Origin: Nepenthes gracilis
Taxonomy: Eukaryota; Streptophyta; Magnoliopsida; Caryophyllales; Nepenthaceae
Direction of reading: 5' to 3'
Length of the DNA stretch: 64,000 nucleotides
NCBI GenBank assembly: GCA_033239525.1
Contig: BSYO01000005.1
Location: 3,196,001 to 3,260,000, forward strand
Positions within the stretch are counted from its first letter, which is position 1. Each line of letters begins with the position of its first letter. The position numbers and the translations under genes were made by a program. This document shows, one piece after another, positions 36,658 to 49,914 of this stretch. The notes under the pieces were generated by a model that ran no database searches, was not told where the DNA came from, and saw only the letters and a program-made list of their open reading frames with translations.

Positions 36658-36750
36658 CAGACCTGATTCTGAACCACTGATTGCATAGATTAGATCACTA
36701 TTCTGTTTGATCATTTGACATATAGTGCCTTGCAGCTGTCGAAAAGGAAC
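36658..36750 (-). other. possible 93-bp exon, unidentified
   Basis: Exactly 31 codons open on the minus strand (VPFRQLQGTICQMIK then QNSDLIYAISG), phase 0 on both sides, between a good acceptor (GATTTTACAG) and a good donor (CTG/GTGAGTA). No partner exons or family could be recognised. It overlaps the general area of a weak plus-strand candidate, so at most one of the two is real. Confidence 0.2.
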
Positions 36751-39331
36751 CTGTAAAATCATCATGCCATCTCATTGATGTAATTATTATATCACCTGAA
36801 AACAGAGATTGAATCATTCTTTTATGATAGGCATTATGGATGAAAATATGGGTATCCATCATAGCCATATTAGTATTGGTCATATTGAGAAATAATTATC
36901 ATCTAAGACAATAGCAGAAGCAAAAAAAATTCTGTATACCATAACCTAATATCGCAGCATTCAGAAATAGCAGTATCGGGAAACCTGATATCGATATATG
37001 TCGATATTTTGAATATCGGCTAGCGTTTCATTCCATGCTACAGTGACAGGTGAATACAAATTATTGAAAATTGCTTGTTGGGCTGGTTTGATGGTTCCAT
37101 ATGAATTATTATAACATCAAAACGGAATCTTGTGGATGGAATCTATTGATTATTTAGTGCCACTTTCAAACTCAAATAAATTGGTTCTGTCTTATCTGAA
37201 TGTTTGTGAATTTGTCTTTTGAATTTCAGCCCTCCACCAAAAATCTTGGATTCTATGGATGGAAGATTTTCTGTTTCTTTCTCTAATTTGGGGGACCATT
37301 ACAGTTTTTTTTTTTTTTTTTGAAGGGGGAGGTATGTGTGACTCTGATCTTATTGGTATAAGATAGCAACAACAGCATTTGGTTCTGTTGACAATGATAG
37401 TGAGCTCAACTATCGCCTATGTATGAGAAGTATAAAGTTGTTTTTCCTTTTTTGTTTTTTTTTTTTTTTGGGGGGGCGGCGGCTGGCTTAAGAACTTTAT
37501 CAAAAAAGCAGAGGTAGCTTGGAACCTCTTGCCTTAGATTCTAGATGTAGGGTTCAGTAGAGGGGCCCATTTTTTTTGTGAAGTTGAAAACATAATTAAG
37601 AGATTCCTTTTCAATACAACTTGGATATCTCCTAAGAAGACATTATTTTTTGTCATTGTGCTAGATTGTTAGGTGTTGAGGATTAAATTCTTGTAGTAGT
37701 TTGTAAATCATCTTCAGTCAAATATTATTCTCTAGAAAATACTAGATGGGCTTTTATATTATAGTTTTTGAAGACTGTTGTAATTTTAAATATGTTCAGT
37801 AGTTTTATACCACTTTCTGCATATTAAGGTATTATCTTTATTTTACTAAGAGTACGAATTGTTTGGCCATTTCTAGATTTTAGGTCGTTCTGATTTAGGA
37901 AGTTGTATTTTGTTTCCTGAGTTTAGAGTTGATGTAAGACACCTATGTTTGGATAATGTTCAGTCATTGATGAACCCATCTCCTTTTGTCCAACTCTCTC
38001 CCTCTAATTCCTGTTTGCTCTTCCTCTTTCCCTATGATTTCATCATGATTTAAAAATAACCTTGGTCCTAGTGCTGTTCTGATCCCTAAAAGATCTGCCC
38101 TTACTGTTTCTCCCCACTTTTCTCGGCAGAGGCTATCTTATAATGCCAAAGAATAGAGAGTTTCAAGCTGAATTTAGCTTCCTTTACTTGAAAGGGAGTT
38201 CTCTTTTCGAATTCATTCCTCAGCTCAAATTTGAAGTTGGTGGAGAAAATTGAAACACTGGAGTGATGAGAGGTGTGCAGTAAGTTGGAACTATGCTTTC
38301 TGAAGCTTAGGGTACTTCCTGCAGGCTGCTAATTATGGTACATTCTAAACGTATATGATATAATAATTTCTTTGTGGTCTTGCTATTTATTTATAGTTGA
38401 GGGGTTTCTTTGTTTCTGCATGAAACATGTGATAATTTTTTTTTTCATTTTTTCCACATTAACACTGCCATTTTTTTCCTAACATCTTTGATTAAATATG
38501 TGTAACTGATGAAATTTTATCTATGTTGCGTAAAATTTCCATAATGTGCCAGCACATTGACCATAACATTGACCGATGTGCTATTTAAACCATTGGATTG
38601 AAGTCAATGCCTATATCACTTTAAAGAACAAAACCATAAATTCTTTTTAAATGGGAAAAAAAAAAAAGAAGTCGGTGGCTGTTGAATGTTACAAGTCTAT
38701 TTTGGTTGAGGAAAAAAATATGGAGATTTTTATGTAATTTTAGCATTCATGTGGCGTTACTAATGTTTGCCAAATTACAGCTATTCGAAAAATTGAAAAA
38801 AAAAAAAAAAGGTAGTGGTGATGTTAAGTGTGTGCTAAGAACCACTAGGTGCCCTTGAGGTGTATTTCAAGTATTTGGAAAAGCCAGGGTTCATTAGTCA
38901 AAGATATTAAAAATGAAGAGAGGGATGGATGTTATTCATTGTCTAGTGCCTATATGACCTGTCCTCTTAAAAATGCTTCCTATGATTTCCTTGGCTTTTT
39001 ATTGTTGCTGTTGCTGCTTTTTGTTGTTACAGTTGATGCTGGTGCTGTTATTATTATAAACAGCTAACAGCAGTTTTGCAAGAGGATGGTTGATCTACTA
39101 ATTTATTATACAGAATTAATAATTTGATGGTCGCTTGCCAATTGATCTGTTGCTTATATTTTGTAGGAATGTTAACTGTACGAGGACAAACTATGAGGTC
39201 AATCTTTGGCGTAATAGTAAGTTTGTTTTATTATGACTTCATTGTCATTGGTTCATATTACAAAATTTGCATGTTTGATGCCAGGGTAAGATTGTTTATT
39301 CTTCTCATATTCTAAGATGTGGGGATTTCAT

Positions 39332-40020
39332 CTAGGAAGCATGGACACTCTTTTGGACTCAAAGTGTCAATGTCTGACACGTGTTGAATAGCAACACACC
39401 CCGAACACGTTAGGACACATGTCGGACACGCTCTAATGCATGTTAATTTATTTTTTTGTCCGACATGTTCCAAACACTTCCCAACATGTTTTGGACAAAC
39501 TTTGGACACGTCTCAATATTTTTGGATACTTTGAGTAACTTTATAATTTTTTTAAAACTATGGATCATTTTGTAAATTTTAAAAAAATATGGGTTATTTC
39601 ATAATTTTAAAAACTCAAATCAATACATCTCTATTTTATTTCTATTAATAGTCTACACTCCCCAAGAATATTAGTCAAGAGAAACTTCTTTTTTCGTGGT
39701 TGGTGATGCTTTTTTATACAAAATTTTCATAGGATATAAAGTTAAGATTTGAGAAAAATGAGACGAATATGGAGGTGAAACAAATAAAGGCGATAACACA
39801 GCTGATCTTTTGTAGAGCAAACATTTGATTTTTTTATAATAAATGAAGGTAATAACCCACAAATTAAGTACAAAATAGTAGTATCTATCAATTAAAAAAA
39901 TTATAAAACCATAATTTTAGTTTACAGGTCCCCAACGTGCCATATCCTTAATTTTTATAAAATAACGTGTCAATGTGTTGGTGTCGTCTCTGTGTCCCAT
40001 ATTGGTGTCCATGCTTCATA
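39332..40020. mobile_element. Mutator-type MITE (non-autonomous)
   Basis: A 689-bp element flanked by perfect 9-bp duplications, GGATTTCAT (39323-39331 and 40021-40029). Its inverted termini share GAAGCATGGACAC (39336-39348, with the complement at 40005-40017). A 9-bp duplication is characteristic of Mutator-like elements. There is no transposase. The left arm repeats GGACAC and GACACG words. 36751-39322 holds poly-T and poly-A tracts and nothing else I can name. Confidence 0.8.
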
Positions 40021-40027
40021 GGATTTC

Positions 40028-40348
40028 ATGCACTGGGCTTCACTCAATTATTGGCCTCCACATTTCCAGCGGCTGGACGCCATGCTGTCCATTACGCAGT
40101 TACTCGAAGAGCCTCTCATGGGCTGCATCGGAGGATTTCTATCTCAACCTGGGGACCTCATTTTGTATTTGCTGGTTTATATTGGACCATGCGGTTTGCC
40201 AGATCAGACCTTAGCTCAACTTGCCAAGACCATGTTGGACCATGACCTTACCTGCAGAAATTCGGACCCTATCGGGTATGCTACAAATGAGGATATGAGT
40301 TTATTTATTGGATATGAAAAAAATTGTGGAAACATATTCGGGAGATAA
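40028..40348 (+). other. coding-like open frame, unidentified
   Basis: 106 codons open, with a local rise in GC and no simple repeats (contains HWASLNYWPPHFQRLD and EEPLMGCIGGFLSQPGD). The ATG falls inside the right copy of the MITE target duplication. If the MITE is ignored, the frame stays open leftwards for several codons to an acceptor-like TTCTAAG. A possible donor (CGG/GTATGC) lies at about 40278. I do not recognise the protein. It may be a fragment of a lost gene or part of an old transposon. Confidence 0.25.
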
Positions 40349-43300
40349 TTACAATTTTAGTAATTTCCAGAATATTTTAAATATGCTAGAAATCCATCCC
40401 TTATTTTTTTCACTCGTCGTTTAGAAAAAAATTATTTATTTTTCAGTTGTTATTTTTATATTTATATTTTGAATCATCATCATTTATGAATTGAGAGCTT
40501 ATATAAAGTCCCTAATTTTTATGTTGTAGTAATTCTGATGAATGGCATTGTTACTGTTGGTCTTGTTGTCTCTATCTCTTTCTCTATTGCTTCTTCTCCT
40601 CCTTTGCCTCATCTCCCTCCCCCAATGTAGTCCCCATTTCTTCTTCTTCCCTCCCTTTCCTCTTTATCCTCTCCTTTGCTAAGCCACCTACCCCATAAAA
40701 TCTAGTTCTCTTAATTTCTGCTTTAACATTGGCAAAACACGGATTCCAAAGTGGATAAGTGGAGCCTATCTTCTAGAAAATCCTTGACTGGTAGATGACA
40801 ATTGACCCTTCTTCAATTGGCGAGGGCACTCCGACCGATTGGCTGCCACCTGCTGGTCAAACCCAAGCCTAAGGTAGTTAATGGTAGTTATTAGTTTCAG
40901 GGCCTTTTAGATTAATTGTTTGTCAGCTCGCCTCTTGCGTGAGCTTCTGCTACCTGCTGGTCAAACCCAAGCCTTAGTTTGTTAACCACAGTTAATAGTT
41001 TCTGGGCCTTTCTAGATTAGTTTTGTCAGAGTTTTTTTTTTTAAAGGGCTCATTTAGGTCGGTGTATGTTCCTTTATAAATTTAGCTATAAGACTGTTTG
41101 CACAGCACAGAGCCATGTGGGAGAAAGAAGTTTCTTGAGATTGAGACTGTCGGCTTATGAAGGTCATTGGGTTAACCATTCCCACCAGAGCAATTACAAA
41201 GATTAAAGCGTCTTGTGTCACAACAAGAATCATCTTGCATTAATTTGAAATACTGTGTTGAGTATGAACTTATGCGAATAAAGAAAAAGCAGAGCCGGCG
41301 GCACAGGGACCATTTCTGTTCCAGCCACTAAGGAGACTTTTATTTGAAGGATGTGACAATTGGTTGTTCAGTCACATGTTGCAATTTGCGCTATCTACTA
41401 GTCCTCTTGGAATGTTTGCATCTTAATGTTAATTCAGCTTAAAATGCAAGAAATTTTGGGACCTCTGCTTTTCATTTTGAAAATGTGTTTACTCTCTTGT
41501 TACTGTTAAAAGCTTATGAGCTTCATCCTTTTATTTCTGATGTCAAAAGATTCAGACTTCAGAAAGTGCTTAGATCTCTTTTCTTCTTTTTTTTTAGCCC
41601 GGAGTAACTCGAGGCCTTGTCGTTTTTTGCTCTCTCGAATGTGACAATGTGGGTGTCAAACTGATATCGAGTTAACTTCTTGAAGGGATGAAAAGTTTCT
41701 GAGATGCCTTCACTTCCTGAGGAACTCCTGATTGTCTCTGTTTTGTAGGTTATGATTTAAGCAATTTTTGTGAAGAAGGATGAGGTTGAAGAGCAGAATT
41801 AGGCATGGGGTCTAAATCTTTTCTTTAAGAAAAATGTTTGGGGTTAAAATTTAGTCATTCTTAGGACACTCCCAGCGTCGTGTCAATCATCCATCTGTTT
41901 TTGCATGTGTTTACTTGTATCGATAGATGGACAAAATGTCACGTCATTAAGGATGGCTAAAGAGTTTTGAACTATTTCTATCAATACATAGCAGAAATAC
42001 TTAAAATAAGAGACAAATATTTGAAGTGTTAACCTATAATACAACAAAATTTGGAAGGATTAGTTGGTCTTACTCATATTATTTGATAATTATGTTAATC
42101 TGGTACATTTGTTAATCATGACAGATCATATTATTAATACAAAACATATCATAATTATTTAATTTATATAAAATGTATCGATTTTTGATAATATAAATCT
42201 ATTTAGTATAAACACGGCCCCTTGTATTTCTTGCCGTGTTTTGGTATTCTACCTAATATTGCGACTCCTATCTGGTCGCGACCCATCCAAGGACAAGACA
42301 AGGCTAAGTGTCATATTGTTGTTGGTAACCTAACCGCTGATACCAACATTTAGATCTATTGCAACGTGTCGATATAAAAGTCTGTATAAGTTTGATACTT
42401 ATGCATTTATTTTATTTATTTTTAATACGGGTATTTTTAATACACAGTTAAAATAATAATTTGTTATCATATTAGTAATTCATTATAATACATCATTCAA
42501 TATGTCTGCCATTATTTTGATATATGGGCTGATTTTTTTTTATCTATATCAAATATTGATATATTTCATCTCGGCTAATAAAAAAATTAAGACTCAAGGT
42601 CTAATTGTGTGGGTTCGGGATGAAAAAACTCCACGAGACACCTTTTTTTGTTGACTTAACTGAAGCCTGATCGCACCCTTGATTTGATTAGGTGTAGTCA
42701 GAACGAGCGGTGATGATTAGGCTAGAATGGCCTGGTCGTAACAGCCGGTCTCGTGTCTGCAAAGGTCAAATTTCAAGAATAATATTATATATGACGATAT
42801 TTTTCATATCTATTTTAATACAATGTCTTATTAATAACTATTTTTCCGAAAAAACATATCATGTAAATTTCATTTTTCTCTTTGTTCATAGGAAAATTTT
42901 ATTCCCATTATTAGATTAGTTTTTATTCAACAATATCGGTCGGCTTATTATGATTTCCGTTACAGTGTTGGTTTCGAGATTAATATTTTTAGATGGCGTA
43001 ATATTTATTTATTTTTAAATTTATTAATATGAGTAAATAAAATAATATCTTAGGAAATGGATCGTGTATGAATCCTGAAATTGCAATTCAAACTCTATCC
43101 CAGATTGTTGCGTGGTTATCAATGGAGAATATTATGTCGTTTTATATTATTGAAAATCATATAATTGCTATGCAATTTAATAATCAGACGAATTAAATAT
43201 ATATCTTAGAGAGGAGGAAGGCGGCGTTGGGTAATTAATAATATTATAAAATAATATGATATTTTTAATGTACCATAAGGTTTTTTTTTTTTTTTCTTTG

Positions 43301-44999
43301 GTGAGATTAATTTTTCATGCAGTATATATAGATGCTAAAAGGAAATTAAATTTACATTTAGTTAATTTAATATATATGAATAATAGAGGTTTCAGTTTTA
43401 AATCTATTTTTAAATTAAAGCTAAAAATGCATTTATTTAGTTTATTTTTATAAATTATTTATTATAATTTATTAAATTAAATGAATGTAAATTTAATTGG
43501 AAAGCTCTTTATATTCAAATTTATTCACTAAACTATCGGCAGTAAATCTGACATTTGAATGTAATTCAAGTTTATTTATAAATTATTTTTCATCTTAATA
43601 AGAAAAAATAGCTCACACGAGAAAATTAAAGACAGGATACAATTTATATACGGTAAAATGAAATAACAAAATAGAATTTGTGGTCACATTAAAAATGCAA
43701 AAAATAAGATAATTGAAGTTAAGAAAAACTCTGGTTAATGTAACAAGAACCCTACTTGATTACATAAACTTTAATTAAGAATTAGTTTCCTAATATGATA
43801 TTAGATTGAAATTGACCCACCGGTTTACCATTCAATCCATTTTAATATGGCTAAAAAGAGGATGACTTGTTAAAGGGATCAATAAAAGGGGGAGCTTTAT
43901 TTTTTCCCATTCATGTAAAATAAATAAAATAAAAATATATTATTTCTCCCCATGTAAAATAAATAAAAAAAAAAAAAAAAAAAAACCACTACACATTTTA
44001 GATTCATGGAAATATTAGTTTAACAATGGTTGATTGTGTGGGTAATATCATAAAAATGATATTATATGATATGTTATATATTCAATAATTTATTAAGATT
44101 ATTAAAGGTTGTGATATGGTATAATTTTATTATATTTATTAAAGAAGTTATTTGTTTAATTAGCTTAATTTTTAATTAAAAAGTATATTTAATAGTTAAG
44201 AGATCAATTTTATTTCTATCATATATATATGGTAGAATTATCCATTATTTATTAATGAATTTTTAGTTAGTGGTATTTTTAAATTATGTGACAGTCTTTT
44301 AAATTTAAAATTAAATAATTTCTTTTCTAATAGAATCTAAATTTAAAGACAAAATTTTAAAAAAATTGAAAAAATTGTAACTTATTTTATAAATTTTGTA
44401 ATTCTCATGAAAAAGATATAATAGAGAAGGGAAAGAAACTTTTTTCAAGTTTTTTGAAATGAGAATTTTAGATATATATTCAGATTTGCCTATAATCTTT
44501 GTTTTGACATTATAAAACTATGAAATGGCATGAATATTTTGAATATTTACATAAACGTTTTAATCTCATAAAAAAACTATCATCACTGTTGCAAAGCACC
44601 AATATCTACGAGCACCAACATTCTTGATTGTTGTTGGTGGTTTGTACATCAAATGGAGGTGGTGGTTTGTTCATGGTTGGTGGTGCCGCCAATAGAGATA
44701 GAAGAAAGCCATTAGGTGAAGGTCTAAAGTTTGTTTAGTAGTACCACTTAGGGCACAAAGTTTGGCCATAAATTTTATGAATGGGTACGTAGTTAATATT
44801 AAGGAATCTTGGATTTTATATACTCATACATCATCAAAACACTTGTAAAATAACATTATTATATAGCAATATTAATTTGTTAGTAATTTTAAATCACTTT
44901 ATTATACGAGATTGTATATCAATAAATAATTTATTTTAAAGAACTCTTCAAAATAATTCAAATTTCAAACTAGTTAATCAAGGATTATTTCATAACAAG
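40349..44999. other. intergenic, no gene recognised
   Basis: Mixed sequence to about 41.8 kb, with weak open stretches near 41.1-41.3 kb, then strongly AT-rich DNA with homopolymer runs (poly-A near 43970). No feature can be supported. Confidence 0.5.
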
Positions 45000-45998
45000 T
45001 GATGCATCATTCGAGTCGTTTGATCGGTTAAAAAACTACTCGATCTTTTATGTCGGATTGAATTGGAGCTAGTTTGGTTCCCATACCTTTTGAACTGGAT
45101 GAGACCCACTCCCCGAACAAAAGGTCAAAAGATTAACGGTATTCACTCCCTAATTTTTCTTCGACGCTCATATTAGAAAAATTTTTCTCATCGAATAGAA
45201 AGATGCGTGAGTAATAAAATGAAAAATTGAGCATTTGGGTGTGCCCAACAGTGGGGCGGCTTTGAGGTGCGCTCTACCGAGGGACGTCTTAGATAAGCGC
45301 TTAGTCGAGGGACAGTTTAGAAGTGCATCTGGCTAAAAGACGACTTAGATGTGGATGACTTAGTCCCAAAGATAAAGAGTAGGGTGCCTGAAAAGAGAGC
45401 GGGCCCCCTAGATGGTAAGTATAGTGTTTAGATGGAGGGATAACTTCCTGAAAGGAGGGCTTACACTTATAAGAGAGTGGCAAAAGGTGGATCTAAGTTA
45501 TACTCATTAGAAAATGGCTTTGAGAGATAAAGGAAAAGAGCTCCTTCATGCTCCTCGTTGCTAAAAGTTAGGTTTCTCTTTCCCATATTTTTCTCTCATC
45601 CATCTTTTGTCCACACATTTAGAGCTCTCTTCTTTGAATTCAACGTCATCCCCTTCCTATTGTAGTGAAGGGATAATTATTATATAGATTTCCTTTCTTC
45701 TTTGACACAATCATGGAAGGCAGTTGGTATGATAGTTATCTTTTAGAGGAGATTCGTCAGACTATTGCTGTTATTTTGGGAGTAATCGTGTAAATGTGGA
45801 TGAATATTTTTTGAATATTTGTCAAGCTGTTTCGACCAATTATAATAAGTTTCTTCAACATGCAAAGAGGATCGTTAGTTGTCATGATTGGGATAACGAG
45901 GTCATTTTGGTCAATTGGGCCAGTTGGGACATTTGAATTCTAAGCCTATCCTTTCTACTTGTGGGCCCTCTTCTTAAGTGGACAAACCAAACCTATCA
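45000..45998 (-). mobile_element. diverged LTR copy 1
   Basis: Minus-strand LTR-like segment. Its start is taken as TGATAGGTTTGG at 45998 and its end near TGAT at 45000. It contains the family's short repeats (GGGGCGGCTT, GTGCGCTC, GAGGGAC) around 45250-45350. Positions 45710-45998 match 46500-46786 at moderate identity. The target duplication is not clear. Confidence 0.5.
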
Positions 45999-46046
45999 AT
46001 AGGAAAGAGAGAGGTTACTTTTCTGATGACCCCTGCTAGAATAATA

Positions 46047-46786
46047 TGATATATCTTATTAGTCATATTCGATTTAATTTAATTTTTTCAACGGATAAAA
46101 AGATATGAGAATATGAAAGAGATACTTGGATGCATATAACGGGATTAAGTATTTGTTTGCGCCTAGCAAAGAGCAACTTAGAGTTACGCCTGACAGTGGA
46201 GCAACTTAGAAGTGCACTCGGTTGAGGGGCATCTTAGAGAAAAATGCACTCAGAAGAGAGCGTCTTTGCCGGTTGAATGGTCATCAAAGTGAAACTAGAA
46301 TTTTCAACAACAGTAGCAGAGGCTTAGTTAGGATTCACTCATTTGGTGAGAGTTTTTCGTTGTATTTATTTGTGGTGTTTTTTCCTGTGTCCCGTTCCCT
46401 GTTGTAATAAAGGGATATTTATAGTGTTGGTGAACAATTTAACTTTTCCTAACTAGTGATAACCACCTGCTGAATTGTTTGAATAAATAAGAAAATTTCG
46501 GTATGACAGTTACCTTTAGGAGGAGATTCATCGGGCTACAGTTGTCATTTTGGGAGCGATAGTGCAAACGTGAGCGAATATTCTTAAAATATTTGTCAGG
46601 TTATCTTAATCGATTATGGTAAATTTTTTCAGCATGTGAAAAAAGGATTGTGAGTCATCCTGATTCGGTCGATGGGGTCATCTAGGTCAACTAAGCCGAC
46701 TGAGCCAATTGAGACATTGTTCGGGTCTTAAATCTGTCCCTCTACTTGTGGGCCCTATTTCTAAGACGGATAGACCAAACCCATCA
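46047..46786 (-). mobile_element. diverged LTR copy 2
   Basis: Starts TGATGGGTTTGG (minus) at 46786 and ends near TGATATATC at 46047. It shares the GTGCACTCGGTTGAGGGGC-type repeats (46210-46240) with copy 1 and with the solo LTR. With copy 1 it forms a tandem pair in the same orientation. Confidence 0.5.
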
Positions 46787-47964
46787 ATATATATAATATA
46801 TATATTATATGATGTATAATAATGCAATTCTCTTGCTATTATATGAAAATGTTTTAAGAACTGTGTACGTATAAATTTTTTGTGCCTTTCACATATAACT
46901 TATATATTTTAGATAACTGAATTCAGAATATGATATTTTGAAAATATTAACTAAGTGTTTATTAATTTGATTTTTACGTAGTTATCGTTAAATATATTCG
47001 ATTAACTATATATTATTATCATCCAATTGATAAGGAGAGTCTGAAGTTGACCAAGCTGTACTTAAAATTTTTGTTGTAATATCCTGTAATGTGTTAGAAC
47101 GCTTTAACTTATTAAACTACCTAATATGACGTGTATATCACTTAAATTTCAAAAAACAAGAAATGCAAGAAATTGTTTTATTAAAACAAACTTGAAAATT
47201 ATGTTAAAATTATTTTATATGATGTAATATATAATTAATAATTTATTAAAAAAATTAAAGAGTAAAAATTTTATATAAGTTTATTATATTTTATTAAAGA
47301 AAAAAATTTTTAATTAGTATTATCTTTGATGAAAATTTATCATTTTATAATTAAAAAATTAATCCTTTTTACACCATATAAATAACAAAATCACATATTA
47401 TAATTATATGAATAAATGACTTAACTTTTCACTTATCAAAATCGGGGTGCTGCAACTCGGGCTCTATATCGCATAGGTACTATTAGATCCTTATCAAATG
47501 TTCATCATTAATTTTTTTATTAAAATATATATTTTTTTATTTTAATAATAAAAAAATAAACATTAAATAGAGATTTAATAACTTTCCTACAATATTGTAC
47601 ACATATTGTACGGATCTCACATCATTGCACCCTGCTCTCTTGGTTAATATGGGGTCAGCTTTCATATTCAAATTTCGAGAAAGTTTCTAAATTTTCCTCA
47701 TGGTTTTTTTTCCCTTTTAAAATCAGCTTTCTAGAAAAAATTGATAAATATTTTTCTCATAAATAATTTTTACAACTCTCATAAATAGAGAAAAGTAAGG
47801 GTGAAGGAAAAATCCAGTTTTGACCTTTTTGAGATAAAAAATATTAGATATGGATTCAAATATATCATAATATTTAATTCACCATTTTTAATTATACCAC
47901 ATCATGATAATTTGATAATCAACAAAATAAGTTTATTGCATAAAATTTTAAAAAACCAACATCG
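46787..47964. repeat. left flank of the Gypsy insertion, also present as blocks inside it
   Basis: AT-rich non-coding DNA. Blocks of it, and of the LTR copy before it from about 46405, recur in the same order between 48030 and 50660. It ends AAAAACCAACATCG (47951-47964), which recurs at 53005-53018 on the other side of the insertion. Confidence 0.8.
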
Positions 47965-49914
47965 TGTCACCCATCCTTTTCCGCCCAAACACGCTCTTAA
48001 CTTTGAGTGAATATTTATGTCAATGTAAAAAAGGGATATTTATAAGAACCGCTATAACCTCTTGGGAGGAGTGGAAAACCAGTGGGATAATAAACTTTTC
48101 CTAATAAACCACCCGGTGATTGAGTAAATTGTTTGCCCTATAAAATAAATAAGAAAATTTTTTTCACCCAAGAAAATTCTTCTCTAACAACCTAAAAGAA
48201 GAATAAAATTATATCTTCCTGAAATTGTAGAAATTTAGGGATATCATTATGAGTTCAAGAAGATGGAGTTATATAATCAAATCAACTACCGACCAGATCC
48301 GCCACATTCGAACACCGACTGCATCCGCAATATTCATTCGCGGGAATCAAAAAGCTTGATTCACCACTAAAAATAAAAATATAAAAAAGAAAAATGGTTA
48401 ACACTCGAACACGCCAAAGTGCTCCGAGATAAATTATGCCGGCATTAGAAGATGTAAATTTCTCGAAAATAACGTTTGAAAAAGAAAGAAATCAGATCAA
48501 CTCATACCGGCAATGATTCGGTCGATGGAAGAAATGACTCAAGAAATTCAATCTTTACGCAAAGAAGTGGGACGTCATCTAGGTCAACTAAGCCATATCC
48601 AAGAAAGAGTATTTTGAGAAGGCCGATTCGCTTGGAGGGCCGGTTGGGCCCAAGATTGTCAAGAAGTCTTAAAGGCGAAATCTGATGAAAGAAGACATCT
48701 CGACTGTGAGGAAGCTTCTTGTGAAGAAATAAGCAAGCTCCCGAGGAATCGAGAGTTTATCTAATGCCAAGAATGCCCAACATCAACAACTGAAGCCCGG
48801 AGGAATGGTAAATCTCAATGCCAAAATGTCAATATATATAATATATATATTATATGATGTATAGAGAGGAAAAATAGAAAAGATGGGATTACCTTAAGGA
48901 GGTCCCTATTATATGAAAATGTTTTAAGAACTGTGTACGATGGATAAATGATTTTTGTCAATGCTTCCCATTGACTTTGAAAGGGGATTATCGGATGCCA
49001 TCATATAACTTAAAATATATTTTAGATAACTGAATTCAAACAGTCCAAATATGAAGATATTTAAAAATATTAACTAAGTGTTTATGAAATTAAACACTTT
49101 TTTACGGAGAATTTTTTAAACATTTAAATCCACATATTCAGAGGTCGTTATTAACTGAGGAAGCCAATATATGGGTGAATTATCAAGGATCACCGAAGAG
49201 TTGAGGAAGAAGAGAAAGTCTCCAAAGGAAGTTGACCAAGCTGTACGAAGAAAATTTTTGTAAATGATTCAAGAACAAATATCCCGATGCAAATACGGGA
49301 GGAAAATAAGTGGCCAAGAGCCCCTGTAATGAATGTTAGAAGGGAAATTTTAACTTATTAAACTCCGGTGAAAGACTAACAACCAAAATGGCCGGGAGTG
49401 GTATATTAACTTCAAATTTCAAAAAACAAGAAAATGATGATGTAATTAGTTTTAGTAAGGAGGATTTATTAAAACAATCCATTGACCGCTTGGTTTATGT
49501 TAAAATTATTCTATATTTATGATGTAATTTACTTTATACTTTCATTAAATTGGGTTTAAAAATTAATCAACCCCCGCCGCCAAAAACGGAGTGGGAAATG
49601 AATAGCCAAAGTTTACGCTGGGACTTTATATTTTATTAAAAATTTTTTTAATTAGTATTATCAATTCCCCATTTGAAAAAGTTAACATTTTATAATTAAA
49701 AATTAATGTTTTTATCCCATATAAATAACACGTTGCAACAAGCTCACCCGAGAAAATCACATCCAGGAAAAATTATAATTATATGAATAAATGACTTAAC
49801 TTTTCAACTTATCCAAAATTAAGTTTGGATGCTAATCACAAACCGATTAGACAAAAAGGAGGAACTCCGGTTGAGAAATATTGCAATAGAAGTAAAAATT
49901 TATTAAATCCTGAC

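Noticed and set aside
41040..41340. Open stretches that might be terminal exons of a plus-strand gene
   Set aside because: Reading needs a frame shift, no family is recognised, and splice sites are weak.
47801..48685. Short open frames at the left border of the Gypsy insertion
   Set aside because: They cross the interleaved junctions and mix flank and element, so they are not genes.
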